DNA of 64,000 bases from Curtobacterium sp. MCBA15_008 (GTDB lineage Bacteria; Actinomycetota; Actinomycetes; Actinomycetales; Microbacteriaceae): NCBI RefSeq assembly GCF_001865065.1, contig NZ_MJGN01000006.1, positions 37,452-101,451 on the forward strand. Reading direction: 5' to 3'. A program made the translations under genes and the position numbers. The notes beneath the pieces are model-generated. The model did no database searches and was not told the origin of the DNA. It saw only the letters and a program-made list of their open reading frames with translations. Each line of letters starts with the position of its first letter. Positions within the stretch are counted from its first letter, which is position 1. Positions 49,475 through 57,981 of this stretch are shown piece after piece.

Positions 49475-50500
49475 TCACGCCGACGGGACGGCGACCGTCC
49501 GACCGGACCGCTCCGACTCCTGTGCCGCGAGCACGATCGACAGCGTGCGGAGCCCGACGGCGACGTCCGGCTGGGGCTGCACGCCGGACCGCACCGCGTC
49601 GAGGAACACGCGGAGCATCGCCACGTCCGGGTCGGCGCCGTACCGCAGCTCGATCGGTCGCCCGTGCGCCGCGTCGAGCCCCCGTGCCGCAGCGCCGAAG
49701 AAGTCCACCGACACGGTGCCGCCCGTGCCCGCGACGTCGAGGGTCAGCCCGCCCCACACCGGCGATGTGTCCGGTCGGCTCCACGAGCAGTCGATCGCGG
49801 CGACCATCCCGGAGTCGTACGTCACGGTCACGAGCCCGGCGGTCTCCGCGCGGGCCCGGTCGGCGTGCAGGACCCGGTTCGCCACCGCGGTGACGGACAC
49901 CGGGGCGGCACCGGTCAGGCCCTCGAGCAGGTCGGCGATGTGCACGACGTGGTCGACGAGTGCGCCGCCACCGCTCATCGCCGGGTCGGTGAACCAGTCG
50001 CGGGTGCGCGGGAGCATGCCGGTGTTCGCACCCCGCACCGAGAAGACGGTGCCGAGGGCTCCCGAGTCGTGGGTGGCGCGCAACCGGTCGAACGCCGAGG
50101 TGAACCGCACCGGGAACGCCATCATCAGCAGGACGCCGGCGCGCTCGACGGCGTCGCGCATCGCCAGCCCGTCCTGCCACGTGGTCGCGAGCGGCTTCTC
50201 GCAGAGCACGTGCGCGCCGGCCGCGGCGGCGAGCTCGACGAGTTCCCGGTGCCGGGCGTTCTCGCTCGTGACGACCACGGCGTCCGGCGCCCACGCGAGC
50301 AGCTCGTCGTACGAGTCCGCGTACCCGACGCCGAGGGCGGCGGCGAGGTCGGCGCCCCGCAGTTCGCCGACGGTCGTGCCGGTGGAGACGCCGTCCGGAT
50401 CGGCGCCGCGCACCTCGACGTCGGGCATCGCGGCGAGCGCGGCCAGGTACCCGATCGCGTGCGTGTGGGCGAAGGACAGCACGCCGACCCGGAGCGTCAC
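49475..50500 (-). CDS. Gfo/Idh/MocA-family oxidoreductase
   Basis: The GTG at 50500 overlaps the upstream dehydrogenase stop (GTGA) and gives 341 residues. It has an N-terminal Rossmann fold beginning VTLRVGVLSFAHTHAIGYLA, the family motif HVLCEKPLATTW with the Lys, and a C-terminal beta-sheet domain (GGGALVDHVVHIADLLEGL). The SFAHTHAIGY start is unlike the usual GxGxxG, so nucleotide binding may be altered. These enzymes oxidise sugars or cyclitols with NAD(P). It is the second of two such genes facing the ABC importer. Confidence 0.9.
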   Translation of the reverse strand: MTLRVGVLSFAHTHAIGYLAALAAMPDVEVRGADPDGVSTGTTVGELRGADLAAALGVGYADSYDELLAWAPDAVVVTSENARHRELVELAAAAGAHVLCEKPLATTWQDGLAMRDAVERAGVLLMMAFPVRFTSAFDRLRATHDSGALGTVFSVRGANTGMLPRTRDWFTDPAMSGGGALVDHVVHIADLLEGLTGAAPVSVTAVANRVLHADRARAETAGLVTVTYDSGMVAAIDCSWSRPDTSPVWGGLTLDVAGTGGTVSVDFFGAAARGLDAAHGRPIELRYGADPDVAMLRVFLDAVRSGVQPQPDVAVGLRTLSIVLAAQESERSGRTVAVPSA

Positions 50501-51519
50501 AGGGCCACCTCCACGGGCTGCCCGGACTCGATCGACTCGAGGGCGGCGGTGGCGACCCGGACCGCGACGGCGCCGTCCTGCGCGGTGACGCGGGGGAGCG
50601 GGCCGCCGTCGAACGCGGCGAGGAAGTCCGCGAGCTCGAGGGCGTACGGGTCCTCCGCCGGGTCGACCGCGGGCAGGAACCCGTCCACCGCGGTCGGTGC
50701 GGCGAGGTCGCTGCGGGTGGACTCCTCGGCGAGGGACGAGTGCGACAGGCTGCCGAGCGTCCCGGTCACCGAGTACTCGGTGGTGAAGGCGAGGTGCTGC
50801 GGTCCCCAGAGCCCGGCGACGTGGCTGATCGCACCGGACGCGTGGGTGAGGAGCACGTGCGCGGCCTCGACCGGGTGCTCGTCGTCCCCGGTGCGCACGG
50901 ACACGGCGGACACGCGGACGACCTCCCCGGCGACCCAGCGCGCGGCGTCCAGGTCGTGGATCATCTGGTCCATCACGATACCGCCGGACTGCGCGCGGTC
51001 GCCGAACCAGGCGACGCGGGTCGGGAACGCTCCCGATCGCGAGAACCGGAGGACGGCGAGCTCGCCCAGCACGCCCGAGGCGGCGGCCTCGTGCAGTCGT
51101 GCGTACGCGGGGAACCACCGGACGACGTGCGCCGGGTAGAGCTGCAGCCCGGCGTCGGCGGCGCGGGCGACGAGGTCGTCGGCGTCCGCGACGGTGCGGG
51201 CGAGGGGCTTCTCCGACACGACGTGCTTGCCGGCGGCGAGCGCTGCCCGGACCACCGCCGCGTGCGCCGGGGTGGGGACGACCACGTCCACCACGTCGAC
51301 GGCGGCGAGCAGTTCGTCGAGGGAGTCGGCGACCGTGACCGTGCTGCCGACCGATGCCGCCTCGTCGGCGAAGGCGTCGGCGAGGGCGAGCGCGCCCTCC
51401 TGCGAGTGCACCACGACGTCGCCGAGGCGGAGCAGCCCGGGGACGTGGGCGACGGCGATGCCGCCCGCTCCGACGAGACCGATCCGCCTGCGTGGGCGGG
51501 GTGTCGACTGCAGCGTCAT
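50497..51519 (-). CDS. Gfo/Idh/MocA-family oxidoreductase
   Basis: The 340-residue protein has a regular Rossmann motif RIGLVGAGGIAVAHVPGLLR, the KHVVSEKPLARTVADADDL catalytic Lys segment and the C-terminal domain with QSGGIVMDQMIHDLDAARWV. It is the first gene of a two-gene operon divergent from the ABC permease genes; the 115-bp gap has a perfect GGCAACGGGTTGCC palindrome. Together the two dehydrogenases probably process the imported sugar or cyclitol. The substrate is unknown. Confidence 0.92.
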   Translation of the reverse strand: MTLQSTPRPRRRIGLVGAGGIAVAHVPGLLRLGDVVVHSQEGALALADAFADEAASVGSTVTVADSLDELLAAVDVVDVVVPTPAHAAVVRAALAAGKHVVSEKPLARTVADADDLVARAADAGLQLYPAHVVRWFPAYARLHEAAASGVLGELAVLRFSRSGAFPTRVAWFGDRAQSGGIVMDQMIHDLDAARWVAGEVVRVSAVSVRTGDDEHPVEAAHVLLTHASGAISHVAGLWGPQHLAFTTEYSVTGTLGSLSHSSLAEESTRSDLAAPTAVDGFLPAVDPAEDPYALELADFLAAFDGGPLPRVTAQDGAVAVRVATAALESIESGQPVEVAL

Positions 51520-51563
51520 GGGGCCAGCGTAGGAGATGGACCGTTACAACGATGGAAAGGTTT

Positions 51564-51590
51564 GGCAACGGGTTGCCGCACGGTTGCCAT
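51564..51590. promoter_or_regulatory. Putative operator between the dehydrogenases and the ABC importer
   Basis: GGCAACGGGTTGCC (51564-51577) is a perfect palindrome, followed by a further half-site CGGTTGCCAT. It sits in the divergent gap, 58 bp before the first permease, so one regulator could control both operons. LacI-type repressors favour such sites, and a lacI gene lies at 45225. Confidence 0.5.
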
Positions 51591-51634
51591 GAACGCGAGG
51601 GTCGCTCCAGGAATCCAACGGAGGGGGCCAACGA

Positions 51635-52648
51635 GTGACGAAGCTCGACGACCGCGCGACGAACCGCACGCGGACCGCTGCACACCACGATCCAGGGGCC
51701 GCGCCGCCGCCCGATCCGGGCCTGCGTCGCCGGACCCGGTGGCAGCGGATCCGGCGCGACAAGGTGCTGCTGTTCATGGGGCTGCCGGGGCTGGCGCTGC
51801 TGCTGGCGTTCCAGTACCTGCCGCTCCTCGGGAACCTCATCGCGTTCCAGGAGTACCTGCCGTTCGTCCCGCTCGGACGGAGCCCCTGGGTCGGCGTCGA
51901 GAACTTCTCGGTGATCTTCGACGGCAACCCCGAGTTCCTCCGCGCGCTCGGCAACACGCTGCTCATCACCCTCGTGCAGGTCGTGTTCGTGTTCCCCGCG
52001 CCGATCATCCTCGCGATCATGCTCAACTCGCTGCTGTCCGAGCGGATCAAGGGCGTCGTGCAGTCGATCCTGTACCTGCCGCACTTCCTGTCGTGGGTGA
52101 TCGTCGTCGCGGTGTTCCAGCAGATCCTCGGTGGCTCCGGGCTCGTCAACAACGCGATCCGGGCCGCGGGCGGCGACGCGATCGACTTCCTCGGCAACCC
52201 GAACGGGTTCATCGCGCTGCTCACCAGCCAGGTGATCTGGAAGGACACCGGGTGGGCGACGATCCTGTTCCTCGCGGTGCTCAGCTCGATCGACGCCAGC
52301 CTGTACGAGGCGGCGAAGATGGACGGCGCCTCCCGCTGGCGGCAGCTGTGGCACGTCACCCTGCCCGGCATGCGGGGCATCATCATCCTGCTGCTCATCC
52401 TGCGGCTCGGGGACTCGCTGACCGTCGGGTTCGAGCAGATCCTCCTGCAGCAGCAGGCCGTCGGCCGTGCCGCGAGCGAGGTCCTCGACACCTACGTCTA
52501 CAACAACGGCGTGCTCGGCGGGCAGTGGGGCGTCGCCGCGGCCGTCGGCCTCGTGAAGGGCGTCGTCGGCGTCCTGCTCGTCCTCGGCGCCAACAAGCTC
52601 GCGCACGTCTTCGGCGAAGCGGGCGTCTACCAGAAGGAGTCGCGATGA
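51635..52648 (+). CDS. ABC sugar transporter permease (LplB-like)
   Basis: The 337-residue protein has six transmembrane helices and the EAA loop YEAAKMDGASRWRQLWHVTL that contacts the ATPase. It resembles LplB-type permeases that import complex sugars. The GTG start follows GGAGGGGG. It overlaps the second permease by 4 bp. No ATP-binding subunit is encoded in the cluster, so a shared MsiK-like ATPase is likely. The cytoplasmic N terminus of about 40 residues is Arg-rich. Confidence 0.92.
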   Translation: MTKLDDRATNRTRTAAHHDPGAAPPPDPGLRRRTRWQRIRRDKVLLFMGLPGLALLLAFQYLPLLGNLIAFQEYLPFVPLGRSPWVGVENFSVIFDGNPEFLRALGNTLLITLVQVVFVFPAPIILAIMLNSLLSERIKGVVQSILYLPHFLSWVIVVAVFQQILGGSGLVNNAIRAAGGDAIDFLGNPNGFIALLTSQVIWKDTGWATILFLAVLSSIDASLYEAAKMDGASRWRQLWHVTLPGMRGIIILLLILRLGDSLTVGFEQILLQQQAVGRAASEVLDTYVYNNGVLGGQWGVAAAVGLVKGVVGVLLVLGANKLAHVFGEAGVYQKESR

Positions 52649-53574
52649 CCGCCACGCAGACCGTGACCGTCCCCGGACGGAAGAAGCCGCGCCGCCGCCC
52701 GGTCCTCGACGCGCCACCGCTGCCCGGGCGGCTGCTCACCGGGTTCGTCCTGCTCGTGATCTGCCTCGTCGTGATCCTGCCGTTCGTCGGCATCGTGTCG
52801 ACGAGCCTCGCGCCGGTCGCGCAGGTGAACGACGCCGGCGGTTTCGTGATGTGGCCGAAGGGCCTGGACTTCGGCGCGTACGAGAGCATCTTCGCGGGCG
52901 GCGTCGTCACCCGGGCGATGGTCGTCAGCATCGGGATCACCGTCGTCGGCACGCTCATCAGCCTGTTCGTGACCGCGATGCTCGCCTACGCGCTGAGCCG
53001 CCCGGGATCGTACGGGTCGGGCTTCGTGCTGAGCCTCGTCCTCGTCAGCCTGCTGTTCGCCCCCGGGCTCATCCCGAACTACCTCGTCGTGAAGCAGTTC
53101 GGTCTGCTCGACTCGTACTGGGCGCTCATCCTGCCGACGGCCCTCAGCGCGTTCAACGTCATCGTGATGCGGTCCTTCTTCATGGCGATCCCGAAGGAGC
53201 TCATCGAGTCCGCCCGCATCGACGGGGCCGGCGACTTCGCCGTGTTCTGGCGGATCGTGCTCCCGCTGTCGAAGGCCGTCCTCGCCGTGATCGGCCTGTT
53301 CTACGCGGTCGGGTACTGGAACGCGTTCTTCAACGCGCTGCTCTACATCAACGACACCGCGAAGTGGCCGCTGCAGCTCGTGCTCCGCACGTACGTGATC
53401 AACAACGCGCAGCTCGGCGGTGCCGACCTCGGCACGTCCTCCGACGCGCTGCCCCCGCAGGCCTCGATCCAGATGGCGATCCTCGTCGTCTCGATCGTGC
53501 CGATCCTCATCGTCTACCCGTTCCTGCAGCGGCACTTCGCCAAGGGTGTCCTGACCGGCGCGGTGAAGGGCTGA
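52645..53574 (+). CDS. ABC sugar transporter permease (YtcP/LplC-like)
   Basis: The ATG at 52645 overlaps the first permease (ATGA) and gives 309 residues; the long open frame before it is shadow. Six helices and the EAA loop IESARIDGAGDFAVFWRIVL are present. The end QRHFAKGVLTGAVKG is typical for carbohydrate permeases of this type. It pairs with the upstream permease to form the channel, and the solute-binding lipoprotein gene follows after 4 bp. Confidence 0.93.
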   Translation: MTATQTVTVPGRKKPRRRPVLDAPPLPGRLLTGFVLLVICLVVILPFVGIVSTSLAPVAQVNDAGGFVMWPKGLDFGAYESIFAGGVVTRAMVVSIGITVVGTLISLFVTAMLAYALSRPGSYGSGFVLSLVLVSLLFAPGLIPNYLVVKQFGLLDSYWALILPTALSAFNVIVMRSFFMAIPKELIESARIDGAGDFAVFWRIVLPLSKAVLAVIGLFYAVGYWNAFFNALLYINDTAKWPLQLVLRTYVINNAQLGGADLGTSSDALPPQASIQMAILVVSIVPILIVYPFLQRHFAKGVLTGAVKG

Positions 53575-53578
53575 ACCC

Positions 53579-55225
53579 ATGCACCGCAACACGACCACCC
53601 AGGGCCTGGCGACGCCCTTCAGCCGCCGCGCGCTCATCGCGGGCGGACTCGGGGCCGCGGCCACGGGCCTCCTGGCCAGCTGCTCCACCGTGACCCGGTC
53701 GACGGACGTCAAGGCGATCAACAAGGCCGTGCGGTTGCCGGACTACGTGCCGTGGACCGGCGGACCGGAACCGGTCCTGCCGAAGACGAGCGCGCTCATG
53801 CCGAGTGCCTTCCGCAGGATCCCGGACCGCCTGGTGCCCACCCGCGGCAAACCCGGTGACGGCTCCACCGTGCACGGGAGCGTCCCGACGAACTCGCCCA
53901 TCCCGCCGGCGAAGGGCAGCAACCCGTACTGGCAGGGCCTCGACGAACGGATGGGGATCGACCTCGACCTGACGATCACCCCGAACGCGGACTTCGCCAA
54001 CAAGTTCGCCACCCAGGTCGCGGGCGACACCCTCGGTGACGTGTTCACCATCAACGGGTCCTTCTCGTACCTGCCGCAGTTCCTCGAGGCGAAGGCCGCC
54101 GACCTCAGCCCGTACCTGTCCGGCAGCGGGGTCCGGGACTACCCCTACCTGGCGAACCTGCCGACCGCGTCCTGGCGGGGCACGGTGTTCTCCGGCGGCA
54201 TCTACGGCGTGCCGGTGCCGCGCGGGCCGCTCGCCTCGCAGGCCCTGCACCGCCGGCAGGACGTCTTCGAGCGGCTCGGGGTCGACCCGGGGTTCTCGAG
54301 CGTCGACGAGTTCGTGCAGCTGTGCCGACAGGTGTCGGACCCGCACGCCAACCGGTGGGCACTGGCGTCCGTGCCGACGAACATCCTCGCGCCGATGCTC
54401 GGGCTGCCGAACCAGTGGCAGCAGCAGGGCGGACGGCTCACCCACATGTACGAGCTCGAGGAGTACCAGGAGCTCCTCGACGTGTCCCGCCGGCTCATCG
54501 CCGAGGACCTCGTCCACCCGGACAGCATCACGGCCTACAACGGGAAGGTCTGGTTCGTGCAGGGCTCCGCCCTCATGCTGGCCGACACGTACACCGCGAT
54601 CCCCGGACTGCTGCAGCAAGCGACGCCCGGGAGCGGGTTCGAGCTGACGGTCGCACCCTTCGTCGGCCCCTCCGGTGCGTCCGCGAAGCCGTGGCTCGGT
54701 GACCCGAACAACACGATCGCGTCGATCGCTGCCGGGTCCGAGGAGCGCGTGCGGATGCTCCTCGAGGTCCTCAACTGGTGCGCGTCCCCGTTCGGCACTG
54801 AGGCCTGGACGTACCGCAAGTTCGGCATCGAGGGACGCGACTTCGAGTACCGCGACGGCGCCCCGGTGCTCACGAAGACCGGGAACAGCGAGACCGCCCT
54901 CGGTGAGTTCCCGTTGCAGTACTTCACCGAGTGCCCGCTGCCGCTCTACTACGCCGGAAACGCGGCGATGACGGACACCGTGCACGAGTCGCTCTCGTCG
55001 TGGCTCGACGACGGGCTGCCCAACCCGGTCTACGGCCTGTACTCGCCGACCAACTCGACGAAGGGACCGACACTCGGCACGTTCGCGACGAACGCGATCA
55101 ACGACGTGCTGCTCGGCCGCGCGAAGGTGTCGTCGTGGAAGGCGACGGTCCGCGACTGGCGTCGCCGCGGCGGCGACGCCATCCGGCGGGAGTACGAGCA
55201 GGCGCTCGAGGCGCGCGGCGACTGA
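53579..55225 (+). CDS. Extracellular solute-binding lipoprotein of the ABC importer
   Basis: The 548-residue protein starts with a twin-arginine-like lipoprotein signal (FSRRALIAGGLGAAATGLLA, Cys35 in LLASC) and continues as a family 1 sugar-binding protein of the LplA/LipO kind (NPYWQGLDERMGIDLDLTIT, WALASVPTNILAPMLGLPNQ). The size, larger than single-sugar binders, fits oligosaccharides or large glycans. It is the last gene of the three-gene importer operon and is followed by hairpins. Confidence 0.92.
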   Translation: MHRNTTTQGLATPFSRRALIAGGLGAAATGLLASCSTVTRSTDVKAINKAVRLPDYVPWTGGPEPVLPKTSALMPSAFRRIPDRLVPTRGKPGDGSTVHGSVPTNSPIPPAKGSNPYWQGLDERMGIDLDLTITPNADFANKFATQVAGDTLGDVFTINGSFSYLPQFLEAKAADLSPYLSGSGVRDYPYLANLPTASWRGTVFSGGIYGVPVPRGPLASQALHRRQDVFERLGVDPGFSSVDEFVQLCRQVSDPHANRWALASVPTNILAPMLGLPNQWQQQGGRLTHMYELEEYQELLDVSRRLIAEDLVHPDSITAYNGKVWFVQGSALMLADTYTAIPGLLQQATPGSGFELTVAPFVGPSGASAKPWLGDPNNTIASIAAGSEERVRMLLEVLNWCASPFGTEAWTYRKFGIEGRDFEYRDGAPVLTKTGNSETALGEFPLQYFTECPLPLYYAGNAAMTDTVHESLSSWLDDGLPNPVYGLYSPTNSTKGPTLGTFATNAINDVLLGRAKVSSWKATVRDWRRRGGDAIRREYEQALEARGD

Positions 55226-55235
55226 GCGTCGGGTC

Positions 55236-55279
55236 CGCGGACTGGAGGCGCGGTGCGGGCTGGCACCGCGCCCCCAGTC
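55236..55279. repeat. Family A inverted repeat, diverged copy
   Basis: CGGACTGGAGGCGCGGTGC and GCACCGCGCCCCCAGTCCG are 19-bp arms with one mismatch around GGGCTG. It keeps the outline of the two perfect copies but not the CAGCTG centre. It lies 10 bp after the solute-binding protein stop. Confidence 0.85.
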
Positions 55280-55352
55280 CGTCAGCACGCGCGGTCCCGA
55301 CCCACAAGCTGGCGGCGTCGCGTTCGGCGAGCGGCGGTTCCTCGCGCCTTCT

Positions 55353-55398
55353 GACCGTTCCGGTTCGATCAACCCGGCATTCGCGAACCGGAACGGTC
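55353..55398. repeat. Hairpin with 15-bp perfect arms
   Basis: GACCGTTCCGGTTCG (55353-55367) and CGAACCGGAACGGTC (55384-55398) flank a 16-bp loop, and weaker pairing extends outward to CCTCG/CGAGG. It lies in the same convergent gap as the family A copy, 69 bp before the VOC stop. Confidence 0.8.
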
Positions 55399-55466
55399 GA
55401 AGGACCGAGGGGCGCGCGTACTGACGGCGTGTGCCCCGGCAGGAAGCCGGCGGCCGGCGGCGCCGT

Positions 55467-55847
55467 TCACGCCTGGCCGGCCACCCCGACCAGGTTGCCG
55501 GCAGGATCGCGGAAGTGGCCGACGGTGACCCCGCCGCCCTCGTTCCGCTGCGGCGGCAGCACGACCCTGCCACCGAGCTCCTCGGCCTGCTGCAGCGTCG
55601 CCGCGACGTCGTCGACGCCGACGTAGAAGACCGCGTGCGCCGCGAACCCCGGACCGCCGCCGATGCCGCCGGCCACCGGGCCCGCGCCGTCGACGGGGTC
55701 GATGAACGAGTACGAGGACGGTGCCGAGATCGCGTCGGCGACCGGTGCTCCGGCAGGGGAGTCCCAGCCGAACAGCGCGGCGTAGAAGGCGCGTAGCCGT
55801 TCCGGCTCGGGGCCGATGAGCTCGACGTGCACGACGGCGTTCACCAT
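55467..55847 (-). CDS. VOC-family protein
   Basis: The 126-residue protein has one VOC module: VVHVELIGPEPERLRAFYAA at the start, GGIGGGPGFAAHAVFYVGVD in the middle and VGHFRDPAGNLVGVAGQA at the end. The ending is of the type of small glyoxalase-like or bleomycin-resistance-like proteins. The start has GGAG about 12 bases upstream. It is convergent with the importer operon. No substrate can be assigned. Confidence 0.85.
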   Translation of the reverse strand: MVNAVVHVELIGPEPERLRAFYAALFGWDSPAGAPVADAISAPSSYSFIDPVDGAGPVAGGIGGGPGFAAHAVFYVGVDDVAATLQQAEELGGRVVLPPQRNEGGGVTVGHFRDPAGNLVGVAGQA

Positions 55848-55904
55848 GACGTCGTTCTACTCCGGTCCAGCGCGGTCGGGAGGGTCAGATCCGTTTCCGC
55901 CGCT

Positions 55905-55950
55905 GTCGGATCCGGACGGCCCAGGCCGGGTTCTGCGGTCCGGATCCGAC
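55905..55950. terminator. Inverted repeat with 13-bp perfect arms
   Basis: GTCGGATCCGGAC and GTCCGGATCCGAC flank a 20-bp loop in the 201-bp space between the CAT-like stop (56049) and the VOC start. It follows the CAT-like gene (minus strand) by about 100 bp and may terminate it. No T-run follows. Confidence 0.55.
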
Positions 55951-56048
55951 ATCAGCCTGCAGGAACGTCCCGCCCGGCGGAGCGGACCACATCGGCGCCC
56001 ACGCGCCGTGCCGTCGCTTCCGGGCCGTCGGGCGGACGCGACGGACGG

Positions 56049-56699
56049 TCAGCGCAGCCACGACGGGTCGGCGAACAGCTCCTCGAGCTCGGTGAGCAGC
56101 CGCGACGCGTGGAAGCCGTCCGCCGCCGCGTGGTTGACCTGCAGGGCCAGCGGCATCACGGTCCGTTTGCCCACGATCCGGTAGCGGCCGAGGGTGATGA
56201 TCGGCATGAGGTGGTCGTAGCCGTCGCGGACGTGCAGGGCGAATCCGGTGAACGACGTCCGGGGGAAGGTCGAGACGTCGAACACGTTCCGCGGTCGGTC
56301 GTCTTGCGGGAACATCCGGACGTCGTCGCGGTACCGCTCGATCATGTCGACGGCGGCGTCGTGGAACACACGGAAGTCGTCGTCGTACGGCACGACCAGC
56401 GCCGAGAAGGTCTCGGTCTCGGGGTGGAACACCGTGAACATCGGGTGCACCACGTCCCAGACACCCGGGGAGCCGTCGTCCAGGAGCTGCATCCGGAACT
56501 CCTCGTGGCGGTTCACCACGGTCGCGATCGCCCAGATCTGGGACGCGTAGGTCCGGACGTCGCTCGCGCGGACGGCCGCGACGAAGGCGGTCACGTCCAC
56601 GTCGACGGTCACCTCGTACGAGCACTGCACGCGCTGCCGGTAGTGCTCGAAGTGCTCGCGCCGGGGCCACTGCGTCACGTCGATCGGTCGGGGTTCCAT
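56049..56699 (-). CDS. Chloramphenicol acetyltransferase-like protein
   Basis: The ATG at 56699 gives 216 residues; a longer open frame upstream is shadow. It follows the type A (classical) CAT pattern: WPRREHFEHYRQRVQCSYEV at the N terminus, FTVFHPETETFSALVVPYDD, and the catalytic segment ALQVNHAAADGFHASRLLTE, where HHxxxDG is NHAAADG with the catalytic second His kept. It should acetylate a small alcohol; drug resistance is not implied. It overlaps the maleylpyruvate isomerase-like gene by one base. Confidence 0.9.
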   Translation of the reverse strand: MEPRPIDVTQWPRREHFEHYRQRVQCSYEVTVDVDVTAFVAAVRASDVRTYASQIWAIATVVNRHEEFRMQLLDDGSPGVWDVVHPMFTVFHPETETFSALVVPYDDDFRVFHDAAVDMIERYRDDVRMFPQDDRPRNVFDVSTFPRTSFTGFALHVRDGYDHLMPIITLGRYRIVGKRTVMPLALQVNHAAADGFHASRLLTELEELFADPSWLR

Positions 56700-57394
56700 C
56701 ACGGCACCAGTTTCGTCGCCAGGGCCGCGTCGAACGCGGCTCGGTCGCCGTCGATCGTCAGCGCGACCGCGTCGAGCTCCCGACGACCCCAGAGGACGAG
56801 CAGGAGGTCCTCGGCACGGCCGGTCACCCGCACCGCGGGGGCTCCGCCGGCCGTCCCGGCGAGCGTGCCCGTGCCGGCCGCGTCCGAGAACGCGATCACG
56901 ACCGTCGCCGCGAGCGGCTCGACGCGGCCGAGCCGGACCTGACGCGGGTACAGGTCCTCGAGCACCTCGCGGACGCCGTCCGCGGCGGTGTCGGCCTGGA
57001 GGCGCGGCGCGGCCCCGACGGCGTTCCGCGCGTCCCACAGGTGGATCACCGTTTCGTGCGCCTGCCGCCGTGCCCAGGTCGCCGCACTGTCCGGCGGGTA
57101 GATTGCCGGGCAGGCATCGTCCGGCCCGCGCTCGCGGAGTGCGGCGACGAGGGCGTCCGCTCCGGCGGTGAAGCGAGTGGCGAGGTCCGTCTCGTCCGCC
57201 ACGGCAGGCGGCTCGGCGCCGGTGAGCTGCCCGAGGACCCACCGGTGGATGTCGGCGACGTGTCCGCCCAGGTCGGTCATCGTCCATCCGGGGCAGCTCG
57301 GGATCGCGGTCCGGGGGTCGGACGACCGGAGGACCTCGGCGAGTCCGGCCGAAGCGGACTCGAGCGTGGCGGTGTCGGCGTCGTACGTGGCCAT
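56699..57394 (-). CDS. Maleylpyruvate isomerase/mycothiol-dependent DinB-like protein
   Basis: The 231-residue protein has the four-helix DinB-like fold: IPSCPGWTMTDLGGHVADIH (metal His), WARRQAHETVIHLWDARNAV (HExxxHxxD) and a C-terminal MDMPI_C-like beta domain. It is annotated in actinobacteria as maleylpyruvate isomerase family, which uses mycothiol as cofactor. The real reaction is usually unknown. A family A half-element codes for APRLQA at about residue 130. Confidence 0.88.
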   Translation of the reverse strand: MATYDADTATLESASAGLAEVLRSSDPRTAIPSCPGWTMTDLGGHVADIHRWVLGQLTGAEPPAVADETDLATRFTAGADALVAALRERGPDDACPAIYPPDSAATWARRQAHETVIHLWDARNAVGAAPRLQADTAADGVREVLEDLYPRQVRLGRVEPLAATVVIAFSDAAGTGTLAGTAGGAPAVRVTGRAEDLLLVLWGRRELDAVALTIDGDRAAFDAALATKLVP

Positions 57395-57435
57395 TGCTCC
57401 AGAGTGGTCGGGGTGGCGCTCCCTAGGGTGGAGCC

Positions 57436-57981
57436 ATGCCGACGCTCGAACGAGTCCCCGCCCTGGTCGCCACCGGATTCCTCGCGATCCCCGTCGCCGA
57501 AGCCCTCGTCGCCCTGCCGAGCGAACTGCTGACGCGCATCGAGGGAGCGCCGATCGACCCGGACCTCGCCGACACCGCAGCCTTCTCGGACGCCTACGGG
57601 TTCCCGCTGGAGGGCGGTGCGAACTGCATCGTCGTCGTGGGGAAGCGCGGCGACGAGGTCCGGTACGCGGCCTGCGTGGTGCTCGCGTCCACGAGGCTCG
57701 ACGTGAACCGTGTCGTGAAGCAGCTCCTCGACGTGCGGAAGGCGAGCTTCGCCCCGATGGACGAGGCCGTCGAGCTGACCGGGATGGAGTACGGCGGCAT
57801 CACCCCGATCGGCCTGCCCGCGTCGTGGCCGGTGTACGTCGACGAGCGCGTGCTGAGCGCCCCCGACGTCGTGATCGGCGCTGGTCGACGCGGCGCGAAG
57901 CTGTTCCTGCCCGGTGCCGTCCTGGGCGCGCTGCCCAACGTGACCGTGGTCGGCGGCCTTGCGACCGAGCCGGTCAGCTGA
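57436..57981 (+). CDS. YbaK/prolyl-tRNA deacylase-like protein
   Basis: The 181-residue protein has the YbaK/EbsC editing fold: CIVVVGKRGDEVRYAACVVL, LDVNRVVKQLLDVRKASFAP (the Lys-rich active segment), ELTGMEYGGITPIGLP and a VVIGAGRRGAKLFLPGAVL end. Such proteins remove wrongly attached amino acids from tRNA. A TAGGGT box six bases before the ATG suggests a leaderless start, though GGAG is also there. Its stop overlaps the convergent HAD gene by 8 bp. Confidence 0.9.
   Translation: MPTLERVPALVATGFLAIPVAEALVALPSELLTRIEGAPIDPDLADTAAFSDAYGFPLEGGANCIVVVGKRGDEVRYAACVVLASTRLDVNRVVKQLLDVRKASFAPMDEAVELTGMEYGGITPIGLPASWPVYVDERVLSAPDVVIGAGRRGAKLFLPGAVLGALPNVTVVGGLATEPVS

Noticed and set aside
56049-56699. 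Chloramphenicol resistance gene on a mobile island
   Set aside because: The CAT-like gene has the same base composition and leader style as its neighbours and overlaps a housekeeping-type gene. No integrase or transposase is seen, and CAT-like folds often act on other alcohols.
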